A stretch of 64,000 nucleotides of DNA. Origin: Massospora cicadina (lineage: Eukaryota; Entomophthoromycota; Entomophthoromycetes; Entomophthorales; Entomophthoraceae). Below, one piece after another: positions 9,680 to 21,885 of this stretch. A program made the translations under genes and the position numbers. The stretch is from assembly GCA_022478985.1 (NCBI GenBank), contig JAKSZP010008021.1:1-64000 (forward strand), written 5' to 3'. A model generated the notes under the pieces. It made no database searches and had not been told where the DNA came from. It saw only the letters and a program-made list of their open reading frames with translations. Every line of letters begins with the position of its first letter. Position 1 is the first letter of the stretch.

Positions 9680-11480
9680 CATAAGTCAATTACCTACAAT
9701 CACAAGCCCAAAAATTTGGCGCACAGGGCAAGCAGTATTCACCGCAATATCCTCAGGTTCAACTTCAAGTACGAGTTTGTCAAGGGATCTACCCATATCT
9801 TGCTGGATATTATTAATTGTAATACAAATATGGGCCCGTACCTTAGCGCAAATTCTGAGTTAGGCACAGTGATTACCCTGAGAAAGTTCTGCCACCGCGT
9901 CCACCTGCCATTGCAACAGTTGGCCCCTATCCACCACCTCCTAAAACAAAAATCAGGTTGTCATCACCCATTGTTGTACCTATCACTGTTTTGCTCTATA
10001 GCAACACAGGTTCATATGTCTTGGCTCCTACTCTGCCTGATGTTGAAGATTAACTTCTTGATGCTGTGTTATCTTCCCATCTTTCTTATCTTGAATGCCG
10101 CGACCTCCTGACTAATACTGACTCTGTCAAGGCCCGATTTGGATAGTATTCTCAAGAATATAGGATAATATACTTCTATAATAGAGTCCAGGTACCTTCT
10201 ATCCTGCGTACCCACGTCATAATAGGAATATCATAATACTCCCTCTATGGGGCATCCAGGCGTAAAGAAGTGCAGTAAATTGATTAAACGTGGATATGAA
10301 TATGATGGACTCACAAATGAAGTTCTATTTTGGGTTGAGGGATGTCTAACTTGTGCACATTTTGAATCTGATATAACATGATTCTTGGTCTCTTCCAACG
10401 CCCGTAACAAGCTGAAGGCCCTTGAACTTCATTCTTTGTAAAGTTCATTGTGAATTTGCCAGATTTTTGAGGCTATAATGCGATCATGGTGGTGGTAGAA
10501 TGTTTCACTAAGAAGCTAGATTTATTTTTTGTTTGCTAACAACAACATTTAAAACATGGCATGGCTGTTTGTACCTCACATATTCTCTCTATCTAAAGTG
10601 CCACAGGAGTGATCAATGACAGAGGTTCTCAATTTACCTCAAGAATATGGATCTTTGTACAATATATTGTAGATCAAACCATTTAGATCATCAGTATAAA
10701 ACTTCCAATCTGCTGGCCAAACTTAATGAACAAATTAAAGTTTGGACTGCAACTCCGGTGTTATGCCACAACGTCTCAAGATCTCCTTAGCATATAAATT
10801 CTTTTGATTCAGTTCTCCTAAAATAACTGTATTAATTCCTCCACAGAGCTATCACTAATGTATGCTAATTCAGGGTACAACTCCGCCTTGACCATTGGGC
10901 CCCAAAGACATAGTAACATCCTAGATGCAAACTAAATTTGTAGTACATATCAGGAAAGTGCATCAACAGGCCCAGAACCAATTTGACCAAATCAATCAAT
11001 GACTTAAAGTGGGTTATGACAAGTATGCCGCGCAGCTCCTGACTATCAGGTAGGTGACTATATATGGTGGACACCTAGAATTTTCACCTCCAGGCTTTAT
11101 GTTGTAGTAGGCTTGTAAAAGAGCTTTACCATTTAGTATAAGCCAAGTTTTTAATGATGGATCCTTTCACGTTGATCTTTCAACACACTGGAAGATCTAC
11201 AACCACTTTTACGTCTCCTTATCCCCCTTCAAAGGACAGAAGCCCGTGGGGATAGAGCCTATCATGGTGGAGAATGTACCTTATGAAGTAAAGCAAATAC
11301 TTGAAATCCTGAAGAGTCAAACGCAGTTTCCATCAATTAGTATGCTAGGAAGGATTCCATCTTAATGAGATTTTTGGGTCCCTTTCAAGGATTGTACATA
11401 CTGTCAGAAGTTATTTGAAGAGTTCCAAAAGGCCAACTCTAAGGCACCATCATCTTTTTACCCAAATAGACACCATTGTA
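9680..11480 (+). pseudogene. Element G RNase H end, integrase and chromodomain
   Basis: Continues the frame broken at 5980. RNase H: TDHKSITYNHKPKNL then FNFKYEFVKGSTHILLD. Integrase zinc region near 10240: GHPGVKKCSKLIKRGY followed by FWVEGCLTCAHFE (His..Cys-x2-Cys). The catalytic core has an Asp-to-Asn change in the first acid region (VNLPDF near 10450) and INDRGSQFTS near 10610 with the second Asp kept. The C-terminal part near 11040 reads VGDYIWWTPRIF. From about 11180 HFYVSLSPFKGQKP leads to YEVKQILEILKSQ and, after a shift, HLNEI and WVPF, then LFEEFQKAN: a chromodomain, whose core Trp is now a TAG stop. Known chromoviruses carry such a domain at the integrase end to target chromatin. 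Confidence 0.78.
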
Positions 11481-11511
11481 GCCATTAAACTCCCCATCCC
11501 AAATTTAATTT

Positions 11512-11718
11512 ATGCTATGGACAATGAACCTGAAGGGAGTAGACCCTGTCCTTTTAGGAAAGGATAATTTAAGGCCCACAGCATCTGCTACTAAGCTGGA
11601 CAGGGTCATGCAACCTTTCAGGTCCAATGGGCTCACACCCAAGGCTCTACCACTTACCCAAAGTTCTGAACTAGGGCATACCCTGGATGAGAGATGGGTA
11701 GCCGCTGCCCCTCAATGA
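11512..11718 (+). CDS. Open frame running from before the G polypurine tract into its 3' LTR
   Basis: 68 codons (11512 ATG to a TGA after Gln). It passes through the purine tract and the first 150 bp of the LTR. Its part LTQSSELGHTLDERWVAAAP resembles the frame in the D LTRs (TQG.L.H.VDERWV.AL). The same position relative to the LTR start in two different elements is suggestive. Function unknown; it may be a remnant of a readthrough extension of pol. Confidence 0.35.
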   Translation: MLWTMNLKGVDPVLLGKDNLRPTASATKLDRVMQPFRSNGLTPKALPLTQSSELGHTLDERWVAAAPQ

Positions 11719-12721
11719 TTTCTATGTGGCTCAACTAACCTATATTCCAGCCCAAACCCATACTAGTCTCAAATTCTGCAATCTTATATAAAAACATCAA
11801 ACAACTATGTACATACTTAGGAAATTTTAGTAAGCCCCTGACCACGGTTCCCACTTCCCACACCCAATTGTTTGCTCAATCAGGAGCCACTGTGCATCTA
11901 AATTATTTGACACCAGTTGCAACCACAGATGAAATTTATTTTACCTAAAAAGGCTAAATCAGGCAAAACGCCAAGAGTAAAAGGTCAGAAATTGGGATAA
12001 AAGCCATCAACTAATAATGAATTTGTAAAAATGAGTTAAGGCATTTGAAACGTACCAAAACAGCCTGATAATAGTGTGGGGATCCTGGCCAATGTTTTCA
12101 CAATGAAGAATCAATAGAAGCTATAATTCTAATAATACAATTGGTTTTGGCGTTTGAACCCCCATGGCTTACAGTTTTGTAACCACCCTTAGCACATTAA
12201 CCCAAGCCCTGAGAGAGGTTAGGTGTTGGGGTATTTTTATCATATATTTTATACATTAAAGCTATCTTTGAAAATGTTGTTTAATCAATAATTAGAATAA
12301 GGACCAGTGTACCTCTAAATATCATGGTAGTGGGAAAAGCCTACTAAAAAGTTCTTCTTGAAGAGTATCACTACGGAAGCTTCTAACAAGCTCAGTAGAT
12401 ATAGTCGCTTATCAAATACTAGAAACATCCCTTCTCTTACCCTATCATGGCACTCAAACCCTCTCACCCATCTATCATGATTACCCCCACCAAGACAGGG
12501 TGTCACCTTACAGTTTGGAGCTACTTATAGGAGGGTTTAGATACCAAAGCCTAAAGCCCAATTTTCTTAGTACTAGATGGTCCTAAAGCCCAATTTCTTT
12601 TGGCTCACTCCTGTCCTAATAGATGATAAGCTTGGCCTGTATAAGACGTCCACTAGGTGTTGTGGTTCAGCATGGGTTTTAATACATGGAAACAGAATAC
12701 AAAAGTTGCTTGTTCTGTCTA
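11568..12721 (+). repeat. Element G 3' LTR (right edge approximate)
   Basis: Starts TTTAAGGCCC right after AGGAAAGGATAA, matching TGTAAGTCC after the D polypurine tract. The end is inferred from GTTGCTTGTTCTGTCTAGA near 12703-12721, loosely like the D end GCTGTTTGCCTGACA, and from a length close to 1149 bp. Middle similarity to D is weak. Confidence 0.4.
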
Positions 12722-12779
12722 GAAGGAGATGCCTACAAACTGTTCAATCCATGCGTTTTGTTCAATAGGGTAGAGGTAG

Positions 12780-13168
12780 GGCCCTAAAAACCAGCAATAA
12801 TAATCTGCATTGACATAAATTTTACAGATGAGATGGGCTATCGCTTAAAATATGTAAAGATTAGTGCTAAAGGAAAGAAGGGTCAGGTGCATCCCTGGAG
12901 CCCATAGTTTATTCCCTTTACATCCTGGGAGTTGACAACGCTTTAAATCATCAGCTGGAAGGTGAATTGTTTTACGTCTTCTATCTTGAATATTCTTTTT
13001 AGTGAGTTATGATGATTGCTGAAGGAGTTGGGGGCTTGTAGTGGGTGGTGGTAGAGAACCCAGAGAACCAGTCTAGGGTGCTTCCCTACTATTTGTGGTG
13101 GAAGGTCTAGAAGGTGTTCAATAGTAACTTCTGTGGGGTTCCCACTAGAAGAGTCTGAGCCCTTATTA
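12780..13168. other. Sequence without a recognised gene
   Basis: No open frame, repeat edge or RNA gene recognised. Fragments on the - strand may extend the pseudogene at 13169-13932. Confidence 0.3.
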
Positions 13169-13932
13169 TCATTTCCAACACCTTAAAAATGCTTTGCAAA
13201 CTGTAGTGTCTAGGTGGGGTAGGACTATCTGAGTTGCTGCATCTACCTCAGGCCGCGTGTTAGTCATTATTGGTGGTTTGAGCTTTGTTGGGAGCTCCTG
13301 TTTGGGTGCAGTAAAGTGCTGGTGGAGACTGGTTGAGGTGCAGTAGAGCACTAGGTTGGGGTGGCTGATGAAGGGCGCCCTTTAGGGATGCCTTACGCTT
13401 GGTAATAGAGGGAGCTGGCTCCAAAAGAATGGAGGGTGTGCCACTGGAAGAAGGCTTAAGTGAGAAATCCCCTATGTTAAGATTAAAGTGAGCAGTCTCA
13501 ACCGTCAGGCGTAAGGACTGGGAGGTTCTGATCTTACCAAATCTCACTTCATAAATTGTGTTATTGTTGCTGCTGCCATATTGGAGTGTTTCTGTCCGTC
13601 TTATGTCCCTTAATGGTGCTGTGAAAATTTTTTACAAGCATTAAATCCACTACAAAGATCACCAAGAGCATCAAACTAGGAGCAACGGAGACGCGCCTGA
13701 TAAGGGGCAACAAATAAGATCTCTGTATATTCCACAACAACTGCCACGTGAGAGATGACCTCAATGTTGCAGGACACCATGGGGGAGGGAAAAAAGATGC
13801 CCTTGCAATGCGCACCTTCTTTGTGGTGGTGTAATAGGATTCAACTCTGAAGTTACTGATAGTAACAATCCAAATTCCATTATCCTTATTAAGCTCCATT
13901 TTAAGTGACTTGGGATCCACAATTTTATGCAT
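13169..13932 (-). pseudogene. Unassigned protein remnant, proline/serine-rich end
   Basis: Two long - strand frames join head to tail: 13932-13561 (123 codons, from MHKIVDPKSLKMELNK) and 13547-13260 (95 codons, Ser/Pro/Gln-rich, SSSGTPSILLEPAPS), with a third scrap to 13169. Local GC is higher than in the surroundings and the composition is protein-like, but no family motif was recognised. It may be a decayed gag or LINE ORF1, or a broken host gene. No start context or introns could be settled. Confidence 0.3.
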
Positions 13933-13939
13933 ATTGGTG

Positions 13940-15178
13940 AAGGTTACCCATAAAATCTTTTCTATATAAATAATATATACTAGCTTAAGCCTTTCAGTAC
14001 CTCCAAATCTCCTTTATTAGCTATGTATCATAACTTTTATGAAACTGAAGCATGCTCTACTAAGAAAAAAAGACATCTAAAAATCCATCACATAAAATTC
14101 TGTTCTCTATAGCAGTTAAGACATTGCCTGGACGCCAAATAATTCTAATCTTCTCTACAGTGAATAAAAAGGCTGAACAATAAGTTGCAAAGGCAGTGGC
14201 CTTTGGAAATGGCATTATGCCAAATCAGAAACCATGGTCTTATAAAAAACTAAACAAAATGGTTATAAAGACAAAGTTTGTCATTGTAAAAAAACTGATA
14301 AATCAGATGCTAATAAAATATTTTAGATATGGTAATGTTTCATGATAAGGACAAGATAAAAAGACCTAATTTAAGAACAAATTAAAATGAGGATTTAAAT
14401 AATTAAATTTCTTTTTGAAAAAGAAAAGGGTAACCATCAAAAAGTTTTATAATGGACCTAGAACAAGAAGATAAAAAACTAGTTCCTTGAGATAGTCCCA
14501 CCAAAGACCAAGTGTTTATGAACTTTACAGAAACTAAGTCAATTATTTTTTAAGAAATTTCCCTAAAATTAGTATTAATTACAAAGGAGAAGATGAGTCA
14601 AGCAGTTTTGTTTTTATTAAATAAAACTAAAGTTCTGGAAAATCAAATAAAGTTTACAAGTTTTAAGAAAGAGTCTTTATTAAAGTTTAAGAAATTTTTC
14701 TGTCACTGTAACAAAAAATAGACTAAACTTTAAACTTGGATACAATTATTGTGTCAATCTACGCTTTGTCAGGAGTCCAGACCTTCTTGCTAGCCTTCAG
14801 CATTGTACTCACCCTAGCTCAAGGTCTCATAATTAACCATTTAACAAGCCAAAAGCTCATGATCTTACCTCTGGCACACTCTCCTGTTTGTAAGCCCTCA
14901 CTTGGGTCCTCCTGCAAGACTGCATTGTAGTCATCTGGAAAGTCTTCATCTGTCACATTAAACAAAGTTCTTTTAATCTCATCTTTCTATTCTGGGATGT
15001 GATGGAAAAATCCCATGAGAAAGCCCTACTTTCTTAGTACAAAAACACGAATAATCTCTTGATGATTGTCTTTTCCATCATTTTTCTAATAAAAAAAAGC
15101 CTCTCATCTCTTCCCCACTCATTAAACATCCTAAGTTCCTGTTTCAGATTTCTATGCCGTGCTTGAGTTTTGCCATGC
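13940..15178. other. AT-rich intergenic stretch
   Basis: Over 1.2 kb of AT-rich DNA with purine-rich runs on the + strand near 14040-14720. Nothing recognisable; the 64-codon frame at 14736-14930 shows no motif. Confidence 0.4.
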
Positions 15179-16097
15179 TGTAAAATCAGGGACGCTCTTA
15201 GATTGTAATTGCTTTTGCTCCCTGACTTAACTGCACAGATTCTTGACTAATTGCGTTGATTAAATGAACTTAATAAATTGGGTCAATAATAATATGAAGA
15301 ATACTATTAAAGTTGATTGCCCTAAAAGCCACCTTAAGTAAAGGGTATAACGCTTAACAGGTGCTTCTTCGTCTTAAAGATATTTTTGAATTGGTAGAGG
15401 ACTCGTCCTTATTTTCTTCATGCAGAGGCAAGCGGAAATCTAACAACAACCTAATAATATCCAATCCTCGCACTCTTATACCCAAGAGTAAGCTATACAA
15501 CCATTGTATAAATAACTAAGTTATTATCATAATTAGATCTGTCTTTATTAGGAAATAATGGGGGGTTTTATAGTACACTTAACGCACAGCTTTTCATCTA
15601 CCCACTTGAGATTGATTGATTGTTCCCCAGTTGGTTTTAACCCTTGAGTTTTAGCTTATAGACACCGGTGGGTATCTTTGCCTTAATTATTTTTGTGTAG
15701 CATAATCCTCAATGTTCAGCAACAAATATGTTAATGTCAAGAGCCATATATTAATTTATTAGGGTTGGACTGCCTAATGACACCTACTAGCATTTAAACA
15801 AGCGTAGAAAACGCCTTAATAGTTTTGACAAACTTACCACTCATTTGATCAGAACAATTTCTCATAGCAATTCAACTATCAAGTGTTACTCCCTCCTTTT
15901 TATCCCTGCTCAATATTGTCTGGGTTGATCCATAACGAAATACTAATCTGAGATAATCATTGGATCTCTTCTGTTGATTATATATGAATAATACTTTAGT
16001 TGGCAATAATTTCTGAAATATCAGATTGTAAATACCGACCTTCAAAATGAATAATCTGTCAATAGGATGGATAATGTGGTCAATTGAAATTCTAACA
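15179..16097 (-). repeat. Element C 3' LTR
   Basis: 919 bp in + view from TGTAAAATCAGG to AATTCTAACA. Family landmarks: an ACTGCACAGATTC segment, ATATGAAGAATACTATTAAAG and the terminal TAACA. On the - strand a GCGAGGGG purine run (from CCCCTCGC at 16101) adjoins it as a polypurine tract remnant. Confidence 0.7.
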
Positions 16098-16944
16098 TAT
16101 CCCCTCGCTTGACTATATTATTCAGTGGAAGATAAAGTCCTCATGGATGGAAGCCACCTCAGCCCGTGGTCATGTATGGCCATCATATTTCTATGACTTC
16201 AGTGGAGTTCATCTCTGTCTACACTCAGCGTTCTCAGCCATGCTCAGCTTTGTGACTCCTCTTCCTTGCTTACTACCCACTGCCGCCTCTCTTGAGCGCA
16301 GTTCCCATGACATCATACCATGCAAGGACCATATTGGGCATCCTTGCTGAGAGATGAACTGTTCCACCTTTACAAACCCCAGGATGGGTTCCCAATGGCG
16401 TTTTGCCATTTAACTTGTACTAATCCCATATGGGTTCCAATGACTCCTCGTCATTCTCAGGATCATCTCAGCTGTCCTTTCTGAGTCCTGTACTAGTGTC
16501 TCAGGACTACTCACAGTGGACACAGTTTTAACCTGAGCTGGTCCTAATGATATCTTGTTCATAGGGGCTATTTTGGCAGATCCAGTTTCATCTCATCTTG
16601 ATCCTGACAACAATTGGGACTTGTTCCCGTCATGATCTTACCCTTCCTCCACGTTTGGTAGGTGTGAACATTTCCAGATGCATTTCCATGGCAAAAATAA
16701 AAATCAATTTTTAATTTATGTTTTTTATTTCTATATTTTTTATGAATCTTTTTATCTTTTCGTCATCATTTTTCTTTTTTTCTTTTTTAAATTTTTTCCC
16801 TAAGTCCAATACTCTATATATTTTTTGTGGACTTTTTTTATTATTTGATAATCTTAAATGTTTTTGACCATATAGTATCATTTGCTGACTTGGGAATAAA
16901 TTTGAACAGACTCATCCATAGGGCGTCCAACAATTTCTCCTGAA
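16098..16944 (-). other. Element C region between integrase and 3' LTR
   Basis: The first part (about 16200-16330) aligns to 23160-23230 of A and 48400-48450 of B (CTTCCT..GCCGCC..GAGCGCAGTTCCC). The antisense MSN frame of A and B is absent. 16690-16870 is a T-rich tract like those beside the duplicated blocks of A and B, but the block itself was not found. Confidence 0.45.
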
Positions 16945-17880
16945 CACATGGGTGTCACAATGGGCTACCCTATATCCCACATGGTATTCTTTTAATGCAG
17001 GCCAATTCTGGTCATCCATTTTCTTTGTGTTAATTTTCTTCTTTCAGCATTGTTTTGAATGTGAGAGATTGCACTCAACCATAATATTGGCCAGACAGGA
17101 TATATATTGTTTGGCACTTATCCCTGAGGTGGCTCAACAGCAGAGTACAATATTGGCGGCACTGCAGCCCTTTGTTCATATAAAAGTTCAAACGGCGTTT
17201 TCCCTGTCACTGAATTATACTAATATTGAAAACAAATGTGACTGAGCTCAGATAGGCTCCTCAAGCAGATGTTTTCATTGTGACCTACTTTTGTTACCTT
17301 GAGATTAGAGTTGTGTTCACACTTTCCACCATCCCATTCATTTATGGGCGATAGGGAATGGACACAACTCCTTATATCTCTATTAGTTTGTTTAGCCTGG
17401 GAATCATGTAAGACGTAAAATCGGTCTCATTGTCACTTAGGATAATTTGAAGGCATCTGTGCCATCAGATAATTTGGTCCAATATAAACTTTGGCATAAG
17501 CATTGCATCCACTCTACTCAGGTATTTCATTCCAACACATCTAGTTATATGATATATTACGACAATTATGTACTTCATGACCCTAGTGCTGAAACTCAAC
17601 GGTCCCATAATGTCTATGGGCGCCATGTGCCACATGAAACCATGGCATACTAGCCTGTACCCAACGACATGCTTGTGCAGCTTGTGTAGTTGGCACTCCA
17701 CATAGCAGGCTAGTTATTCCGTGAAATTATAGTTAATCAAATCCCAGTAGTAATACTGGCGAAAGTGATCCACAGTTTTCTGGGCACCATGGCAGATGAC
17801 TTTATGAGCAGCTTGGATGATTTATGCACGTTCTGAAAGTTTAGGAAATAATTAATGTTTTGCATCAATTGTTTTATCTA
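16945..17880 (-). pseudogene. Element C integrase remnant
   Basis: From the N-terminus: SERA..IIQAAHKVICHG near 17830 and a C..(E)C pair before QLHKLHKHVVGYRLVC (17701-17650) form the zinc-binding region. IDIMGPL is the first acid region of the core. Near 17430 NETDFTSYMIPRLNKL matches the second Asp region, and MNGMVESVN near 17330 retains the Glu of D,D-35-E. The related integrases of A and B share QLHK, TGYRL and MGPL motifs. Several stops and shifts. Confidence 0.75.
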
Positions 17881-17999
17881 ACTGATCATTCTTAAATTTG
17901 GTGTTCTCCATCATTTTTCTTAGAACGCTCCATATTTCTTGAGGTTCATCTCTGATATCACCTTTGATCATCCACTGAAATAACTTATCATCCTGATGA

Positions 18000-19260
18000 T
18001 ATACAACTTGAACCAGTAATTGTACAGTCTATTGGCATTCTGATGCGCCACTCCTGCACTGTGGATTGTTTTGAAGTCACATGCTTGCAGCTTTGAAGCC
18101 CAACGTGCCAGTCAGCCCTCTTATTCCTTCAGGTTGTGAAGCCAGCGCAGGGACAAGTGGTTGGTTATGACTTTTGAGCATACCATGTATGTAGATTCAA
18201 AATTGTTTTCAGGCGTGGATTGCCACCAGGCACTTTCGCTCTGTTATATTATAGTTTCTTTCAGCTGTTGAAAGAATTATGCTCACGTAGGCTACTGGAT
18301 TCTCTCTATGTTGTCATCCACTTGATGTAATATGGCTCCAATCACCTTTATTGAGGCATCTGCTTGGATTTAAATTCACAAACTAAAATTCTTGGAACTA
18401 TAACACTGGGCTACTAATGAGATAGTTTTAGAGCTTATAAAACGATTTCTGGGCCTCTTGATTCCACAAAAATCCCTTTTTTAGATCTTTTAGTAGGTGA
18501 AATAAGGGCTCAGAGATTCCAACGAAATTTTTAATGAATTAGTGATAGTATCTGACCATCTCCAAAAAAACTTTAATTCTTAACGCTTTTCAGAATTGAC
18601 ATCAATTTGATACCTTCTATCTTCATTGGTTGTGACTACAATCCGTCATATTTTATTATAAACCTTTTTATTCAAGCTCTTAGTTAAAAAGTGGCATTTT
18701 CTCTGCTTTAGTTTCAAATTCACCATTGACAACCGCTTAAATACATCCTTTAGATGCTCCAAGTGATATGTGAAGATCTGCTAAAGACGTTGATATTTTC
18801 TAAATATACCAGTGTGCAGGATAACTTCAAAGCACTGAGTATTGAATCCATAGACTGCTGAATTGTCACCAGCGTGTTGCATAACCATTGGGGCATTTTT
18901 AATCAGCTGATACAACCCTTGCACAGCAATTATTGCATATTTTTCCTGATATTCTTTTAGCAATTCAATGTTAATAGCCCAAAACTAAGTCCATAGACGA
19001 AAAAGTATTTTACTTCACCCAGGCAATTGAGCACGTCATATATTTGTGGCAGTGGATAGGAGTATTTTTAGTGATTTTATACAATTGGTAATAATTGATC
19101 ACTATTTGATTTTGATCCGTCCTTCTATTTCGCCAGGAGGGTCATACTTACCATTGGCTCAATGACAGAACGAGTAGCACATGCTCCACTGACTTGCTGA
19201 TTTTGTCGCTGACCTCAGCTTTATCAGCTCTTACCTATGGACAGGTCTCATCCTTATTAG
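18000..19260 (-). pseudogene. Element C RT and RNase H remnant
   Basis: RT part 19260-18500: GLYQLIKNAP near 18920 marks the palm, then KLSCTLVYLENINVFSRS (about 18835-18775). The catalytic box YLDD has become YLEN, so both metal-binding Asp are gone. KCHFL near 18690 follows. RNase H part: an ADASIKVIGAILHQVDD run near 18365 keeps the first Asp. The order matches B. Heavily broken. Confidence 0.75.
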
Positions 19261-19499
19261 CATGTATTCCCCAGTATTGACCTTATAAATTTATTTTTTG
19301 CACATTCTAAGTTGTGAAATTCTGAGTAAATATCTCACAAAATTTTTAGATAATCAGAGCATTCCTCTTGCTGATTTTAAGATAAAATTGGCTAGCTGTT
19401 CACAATCCACTAAAACGTTGACACTATCAGAAGTTTCTGCTGGCAATCCTATCTTGGAGAATGACCTAAAATAGTTAAATTTACAAAGTTACGCCATTG

Positions 19500-20450
19500 G
19501 GAGCAATTGCAGAAACGTGCCAATTTGATTCTCTTCAACTTTTACCAATTTTTCTCCCAGATTGGCTAGGATCACACTTATTTCCCCATGACCAGTAATA
19601 AAGATTCCTGGTGTCATCTATGGCACAATCTCAATTTTCTCCCTGATATGAAAATTTCCTCGTATAGCTGTTCTGGGATTATGATTGTTGCCCCTGTGTT
19701 AAAGAATTTGAGTGACTGGCAGAATAGTGTTTATCAAATTTGCCCCTACGGTATTCTGCAATTCTTTCTAATTTCCATCAGCTATACTTTTCGTTTCTGT
19801 CCAACTGATTTATATTGAATGTGTATGATACCGTCATTATGAATCAGGTTGACAAAATTATTCCTTTATAACAGCAGGGGCTCTCCTCACTGCTGATACA
19901 CCAAAGGCAGTGTCAGCCCCAAAATTGTCAGGATGTTCTCTCTAAAGTTGCACTTCACCCCATACTCCCTCAAGAACTCCGTCCTGATAAGTATATCATA
20001 ATTTGGATTGTCCATCACTACAGCAGGATATGACACCACCAACAACCAAACCAAAGTGGTAGCGCACTATAGGCTCCACATGATATGGTGATGTCTGGTC
20101 TGGCATTGCATACTCTTTTCAATGATTGAAATCTGGTGAAATCTTCATGAGTTTTAATGATTTGGTGGAAACAATGTTGATTGGTGCTTTATTATCAATT
20201 ATTGCTCGTACTTTAAACATATTGACTAGAATATCTGCATAGGTACGCTTCAAGTACTGAAATAAAATTTTTACTGAATGGATAGCAGCTTTATTCATTT
20301 AACTAAGGGTGTGAATTTCTTGAATGGATAAATCAGAGAATGTCTCCTTGATTACGCTTATAGGTAAGGAATTGTTTTCATCATCCAACTTCGTTTTAAC
20401 TAAGTCTTCAGGGCTTTTGATGGGTAATAATTTCTCCATTTACTGTTGTG
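19500..20450 (-). pseudogene. Element C protease region remnant
   Basis: Lies between zinc knuckle and RT on the - strand. The stretch near 20210-20160 reads like a VRAIIDNKAPINIVS strand (antisense of 20163-20215), consistent with the retropepsin box with changed residues. This region aligns with B only up to about 19800 on the RT side; beyond that B switches to its duplicated block. Confidence 0.5.
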
Positions 20451-20699
20451 TGTATGGATTAGCAACCTCCTTAACGATTTTAGGGTCAATACCCTTCACT
20501 TTGGCTTGGGTAATTGTAATGCCATCCAAGTTGACCACCTGATGGAGTGGGTCAGGCGCGTCCTCTTCCATGAATATATCAGAGATGTTAATAACCTTGT
20601 TCATTATATTAGGTGGGACAGGATTATCAGCAGAACTTGAACGTCCCTTGTCTAGATTGCTGGTCCTTTTTTTAACTATGAAATAATTTCTTTGGTCTG

Positions 20700-21811
20700 A
20701 TTATAATTAAATTGATTTTTTTGGATTTTCGTTCTGACACTGGGAAATTACATGGCCAAGTTTTCCGCAATGGAAACAGCAAATTGACATTTTGTACATT
20801 TAAATTTGCCATTTGGGTTTATTCCCCATTAAAATTCGCCTCTCAGGCTCTTTAGAGGGTTCAGCAAATTTGACAATATTATGAGCCTTCATCTTAATCA
20901 CCTTAAAAGTTTAATTGGGAGCTTCAAAAGTGGCTCTGAGCATCTTCAGATGGTCCACTATCTGTGAGGTTATTGTTTGGGTTAATAATGACACTTCCAT
21001 AATCCAATGCACTTTGCATTAGGGACGAAGCACCTCTTCATGGCTGTGCATGCATTGAAGTCAGTAAGCACTTTCTCCATAGCCAAGATCTGGAACTCTT
21101 GATAAAAATAATCCGTGAAATTGGCCAGGGTCTCATCCTTAGAGAATTATATACCCATAAATTTTCTGTTTGCAATTTACCATCCAAGTAGGACTTCCAA
21201 ACTCTAACATGATTACTGCTTTTTCTTCAGCGTATGACCAGTTGTCCCCATCGAGGTGAGGTAGCACCAGATTCTGGCAATCAGTGCTAAGACAGGTCAG
21301 TACGTTCACTGCTTTCTGATAGTCTGCAAAACCAAACATCGTCATCTCAAAGAGATGACAAAAACTCCAGGGAGTTATCCCGGTGAAAGGCGGGCATTTT
21401 TGATGTATTCTGAAACTCTTCAGTCGCTCCACTCATAGGAGATTCCTGTCAAACAACTCGATTAACCATAAGTGTGACTTTGGGAGTCATTTCTGACATG
21501 CCAGCGAATGTTTAGGCATATTTCAGGTTAGGGGTATCTTCCCAAATGGAGTTTCACATTTATTTTCGTCAGCTTCATTTGCCTCAAGTTTTTAAAAATC
21601 AAAAATGTGATTTTCTAACTCCTCAATATGCTTCATCATTTTTTCCATATCCTCATGTACACGTTAGAGGCGTAATCAGTATTTTTTTCATATGGTTATT
21701 TAAAATAAAATTCCTTAATGAGTTCGCCCTCTTTCCACTTTAGAGAGACAACTTTTCCACACAGGTCACTATCCACATTCATGAATTGCTTTATCACTCC
21801 TTCTGCCATGG
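20700..21811 (-). pseudogene. Element C gag with CCHC zinc knuckle
   Basis: Probable start MAEGVIKQFMN at about 21811. A coiled-coil segment EDMEKMMKHIEELENHIFDF lies near 21650. Capsid: 21432-21139, 97 codons including a MFGFADYQKAVNVLTCLST run, NLVLPHLDG and VIMLEFGS, typical of Ty3 capsid. The nucleocapsid knuckle CFHCGKLGHVISQC (C-x2-C-x4-H-x4-C, all four ligands intact) is at about 20745-20786. A few stops and shifts lie between the pieces. Confidence 0.78.
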
Positions 21812-21885
21812 TTACACGCTCCTCCAAGGTGTTAACATTGTCTTGAGATGCTTAGCTATGCACGTTTTAATTAATGATCTCCATT

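Larger units (their letters stand above)
5100..12721 (+). mobile_element. Element G: chromodomain Ty3/gypsy element, split by element F
   Basis: Pieces on the + strand in the order RT (5100-5620), RNase H first half (5640-5980), [element F], RNase H second half (9680-9870), integrase (10200-11100), integrase C-terminus plus chromodomain (11170-11480), polypurine tract (11556-11567), 3' LTR (11568 to about 12721). The 5' LTR, gag and protease are missing: to the left lies the oppositely oriented gag remnant J. The right LTR edge is set only by weak similarity to the end of the D LTR and by similar length (about 1150 bp). Confidence 0.75.
15179..21885 (-). mobile_element. Element C: Ty3/gypsy element, 5' end cut off
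   Basis: On the - strand from high to low coordinates: gag start (about 21811), coiled coil, capsid, CCHC zinc knuckle (about 20740-20790), protease, RT, RNase H, integrase (to about 16945), spacer, 3' LTR (15179-16097). The 5' LTR is not next to gag: element A begins at 21886, about 75 bases upstream of the probable gag start. No target duplication could be shown. It has every gene that A and B lack and shares integrase and RT motifs with them, so it models the complete parent. Confidence 0.8.

Noticed and set aside
16690..16870. Third copy of the duplicated block in element C
   Set aside because: Only the T-rich neighbour is similar; the GGTTCAGnGGTCC cores are absent.
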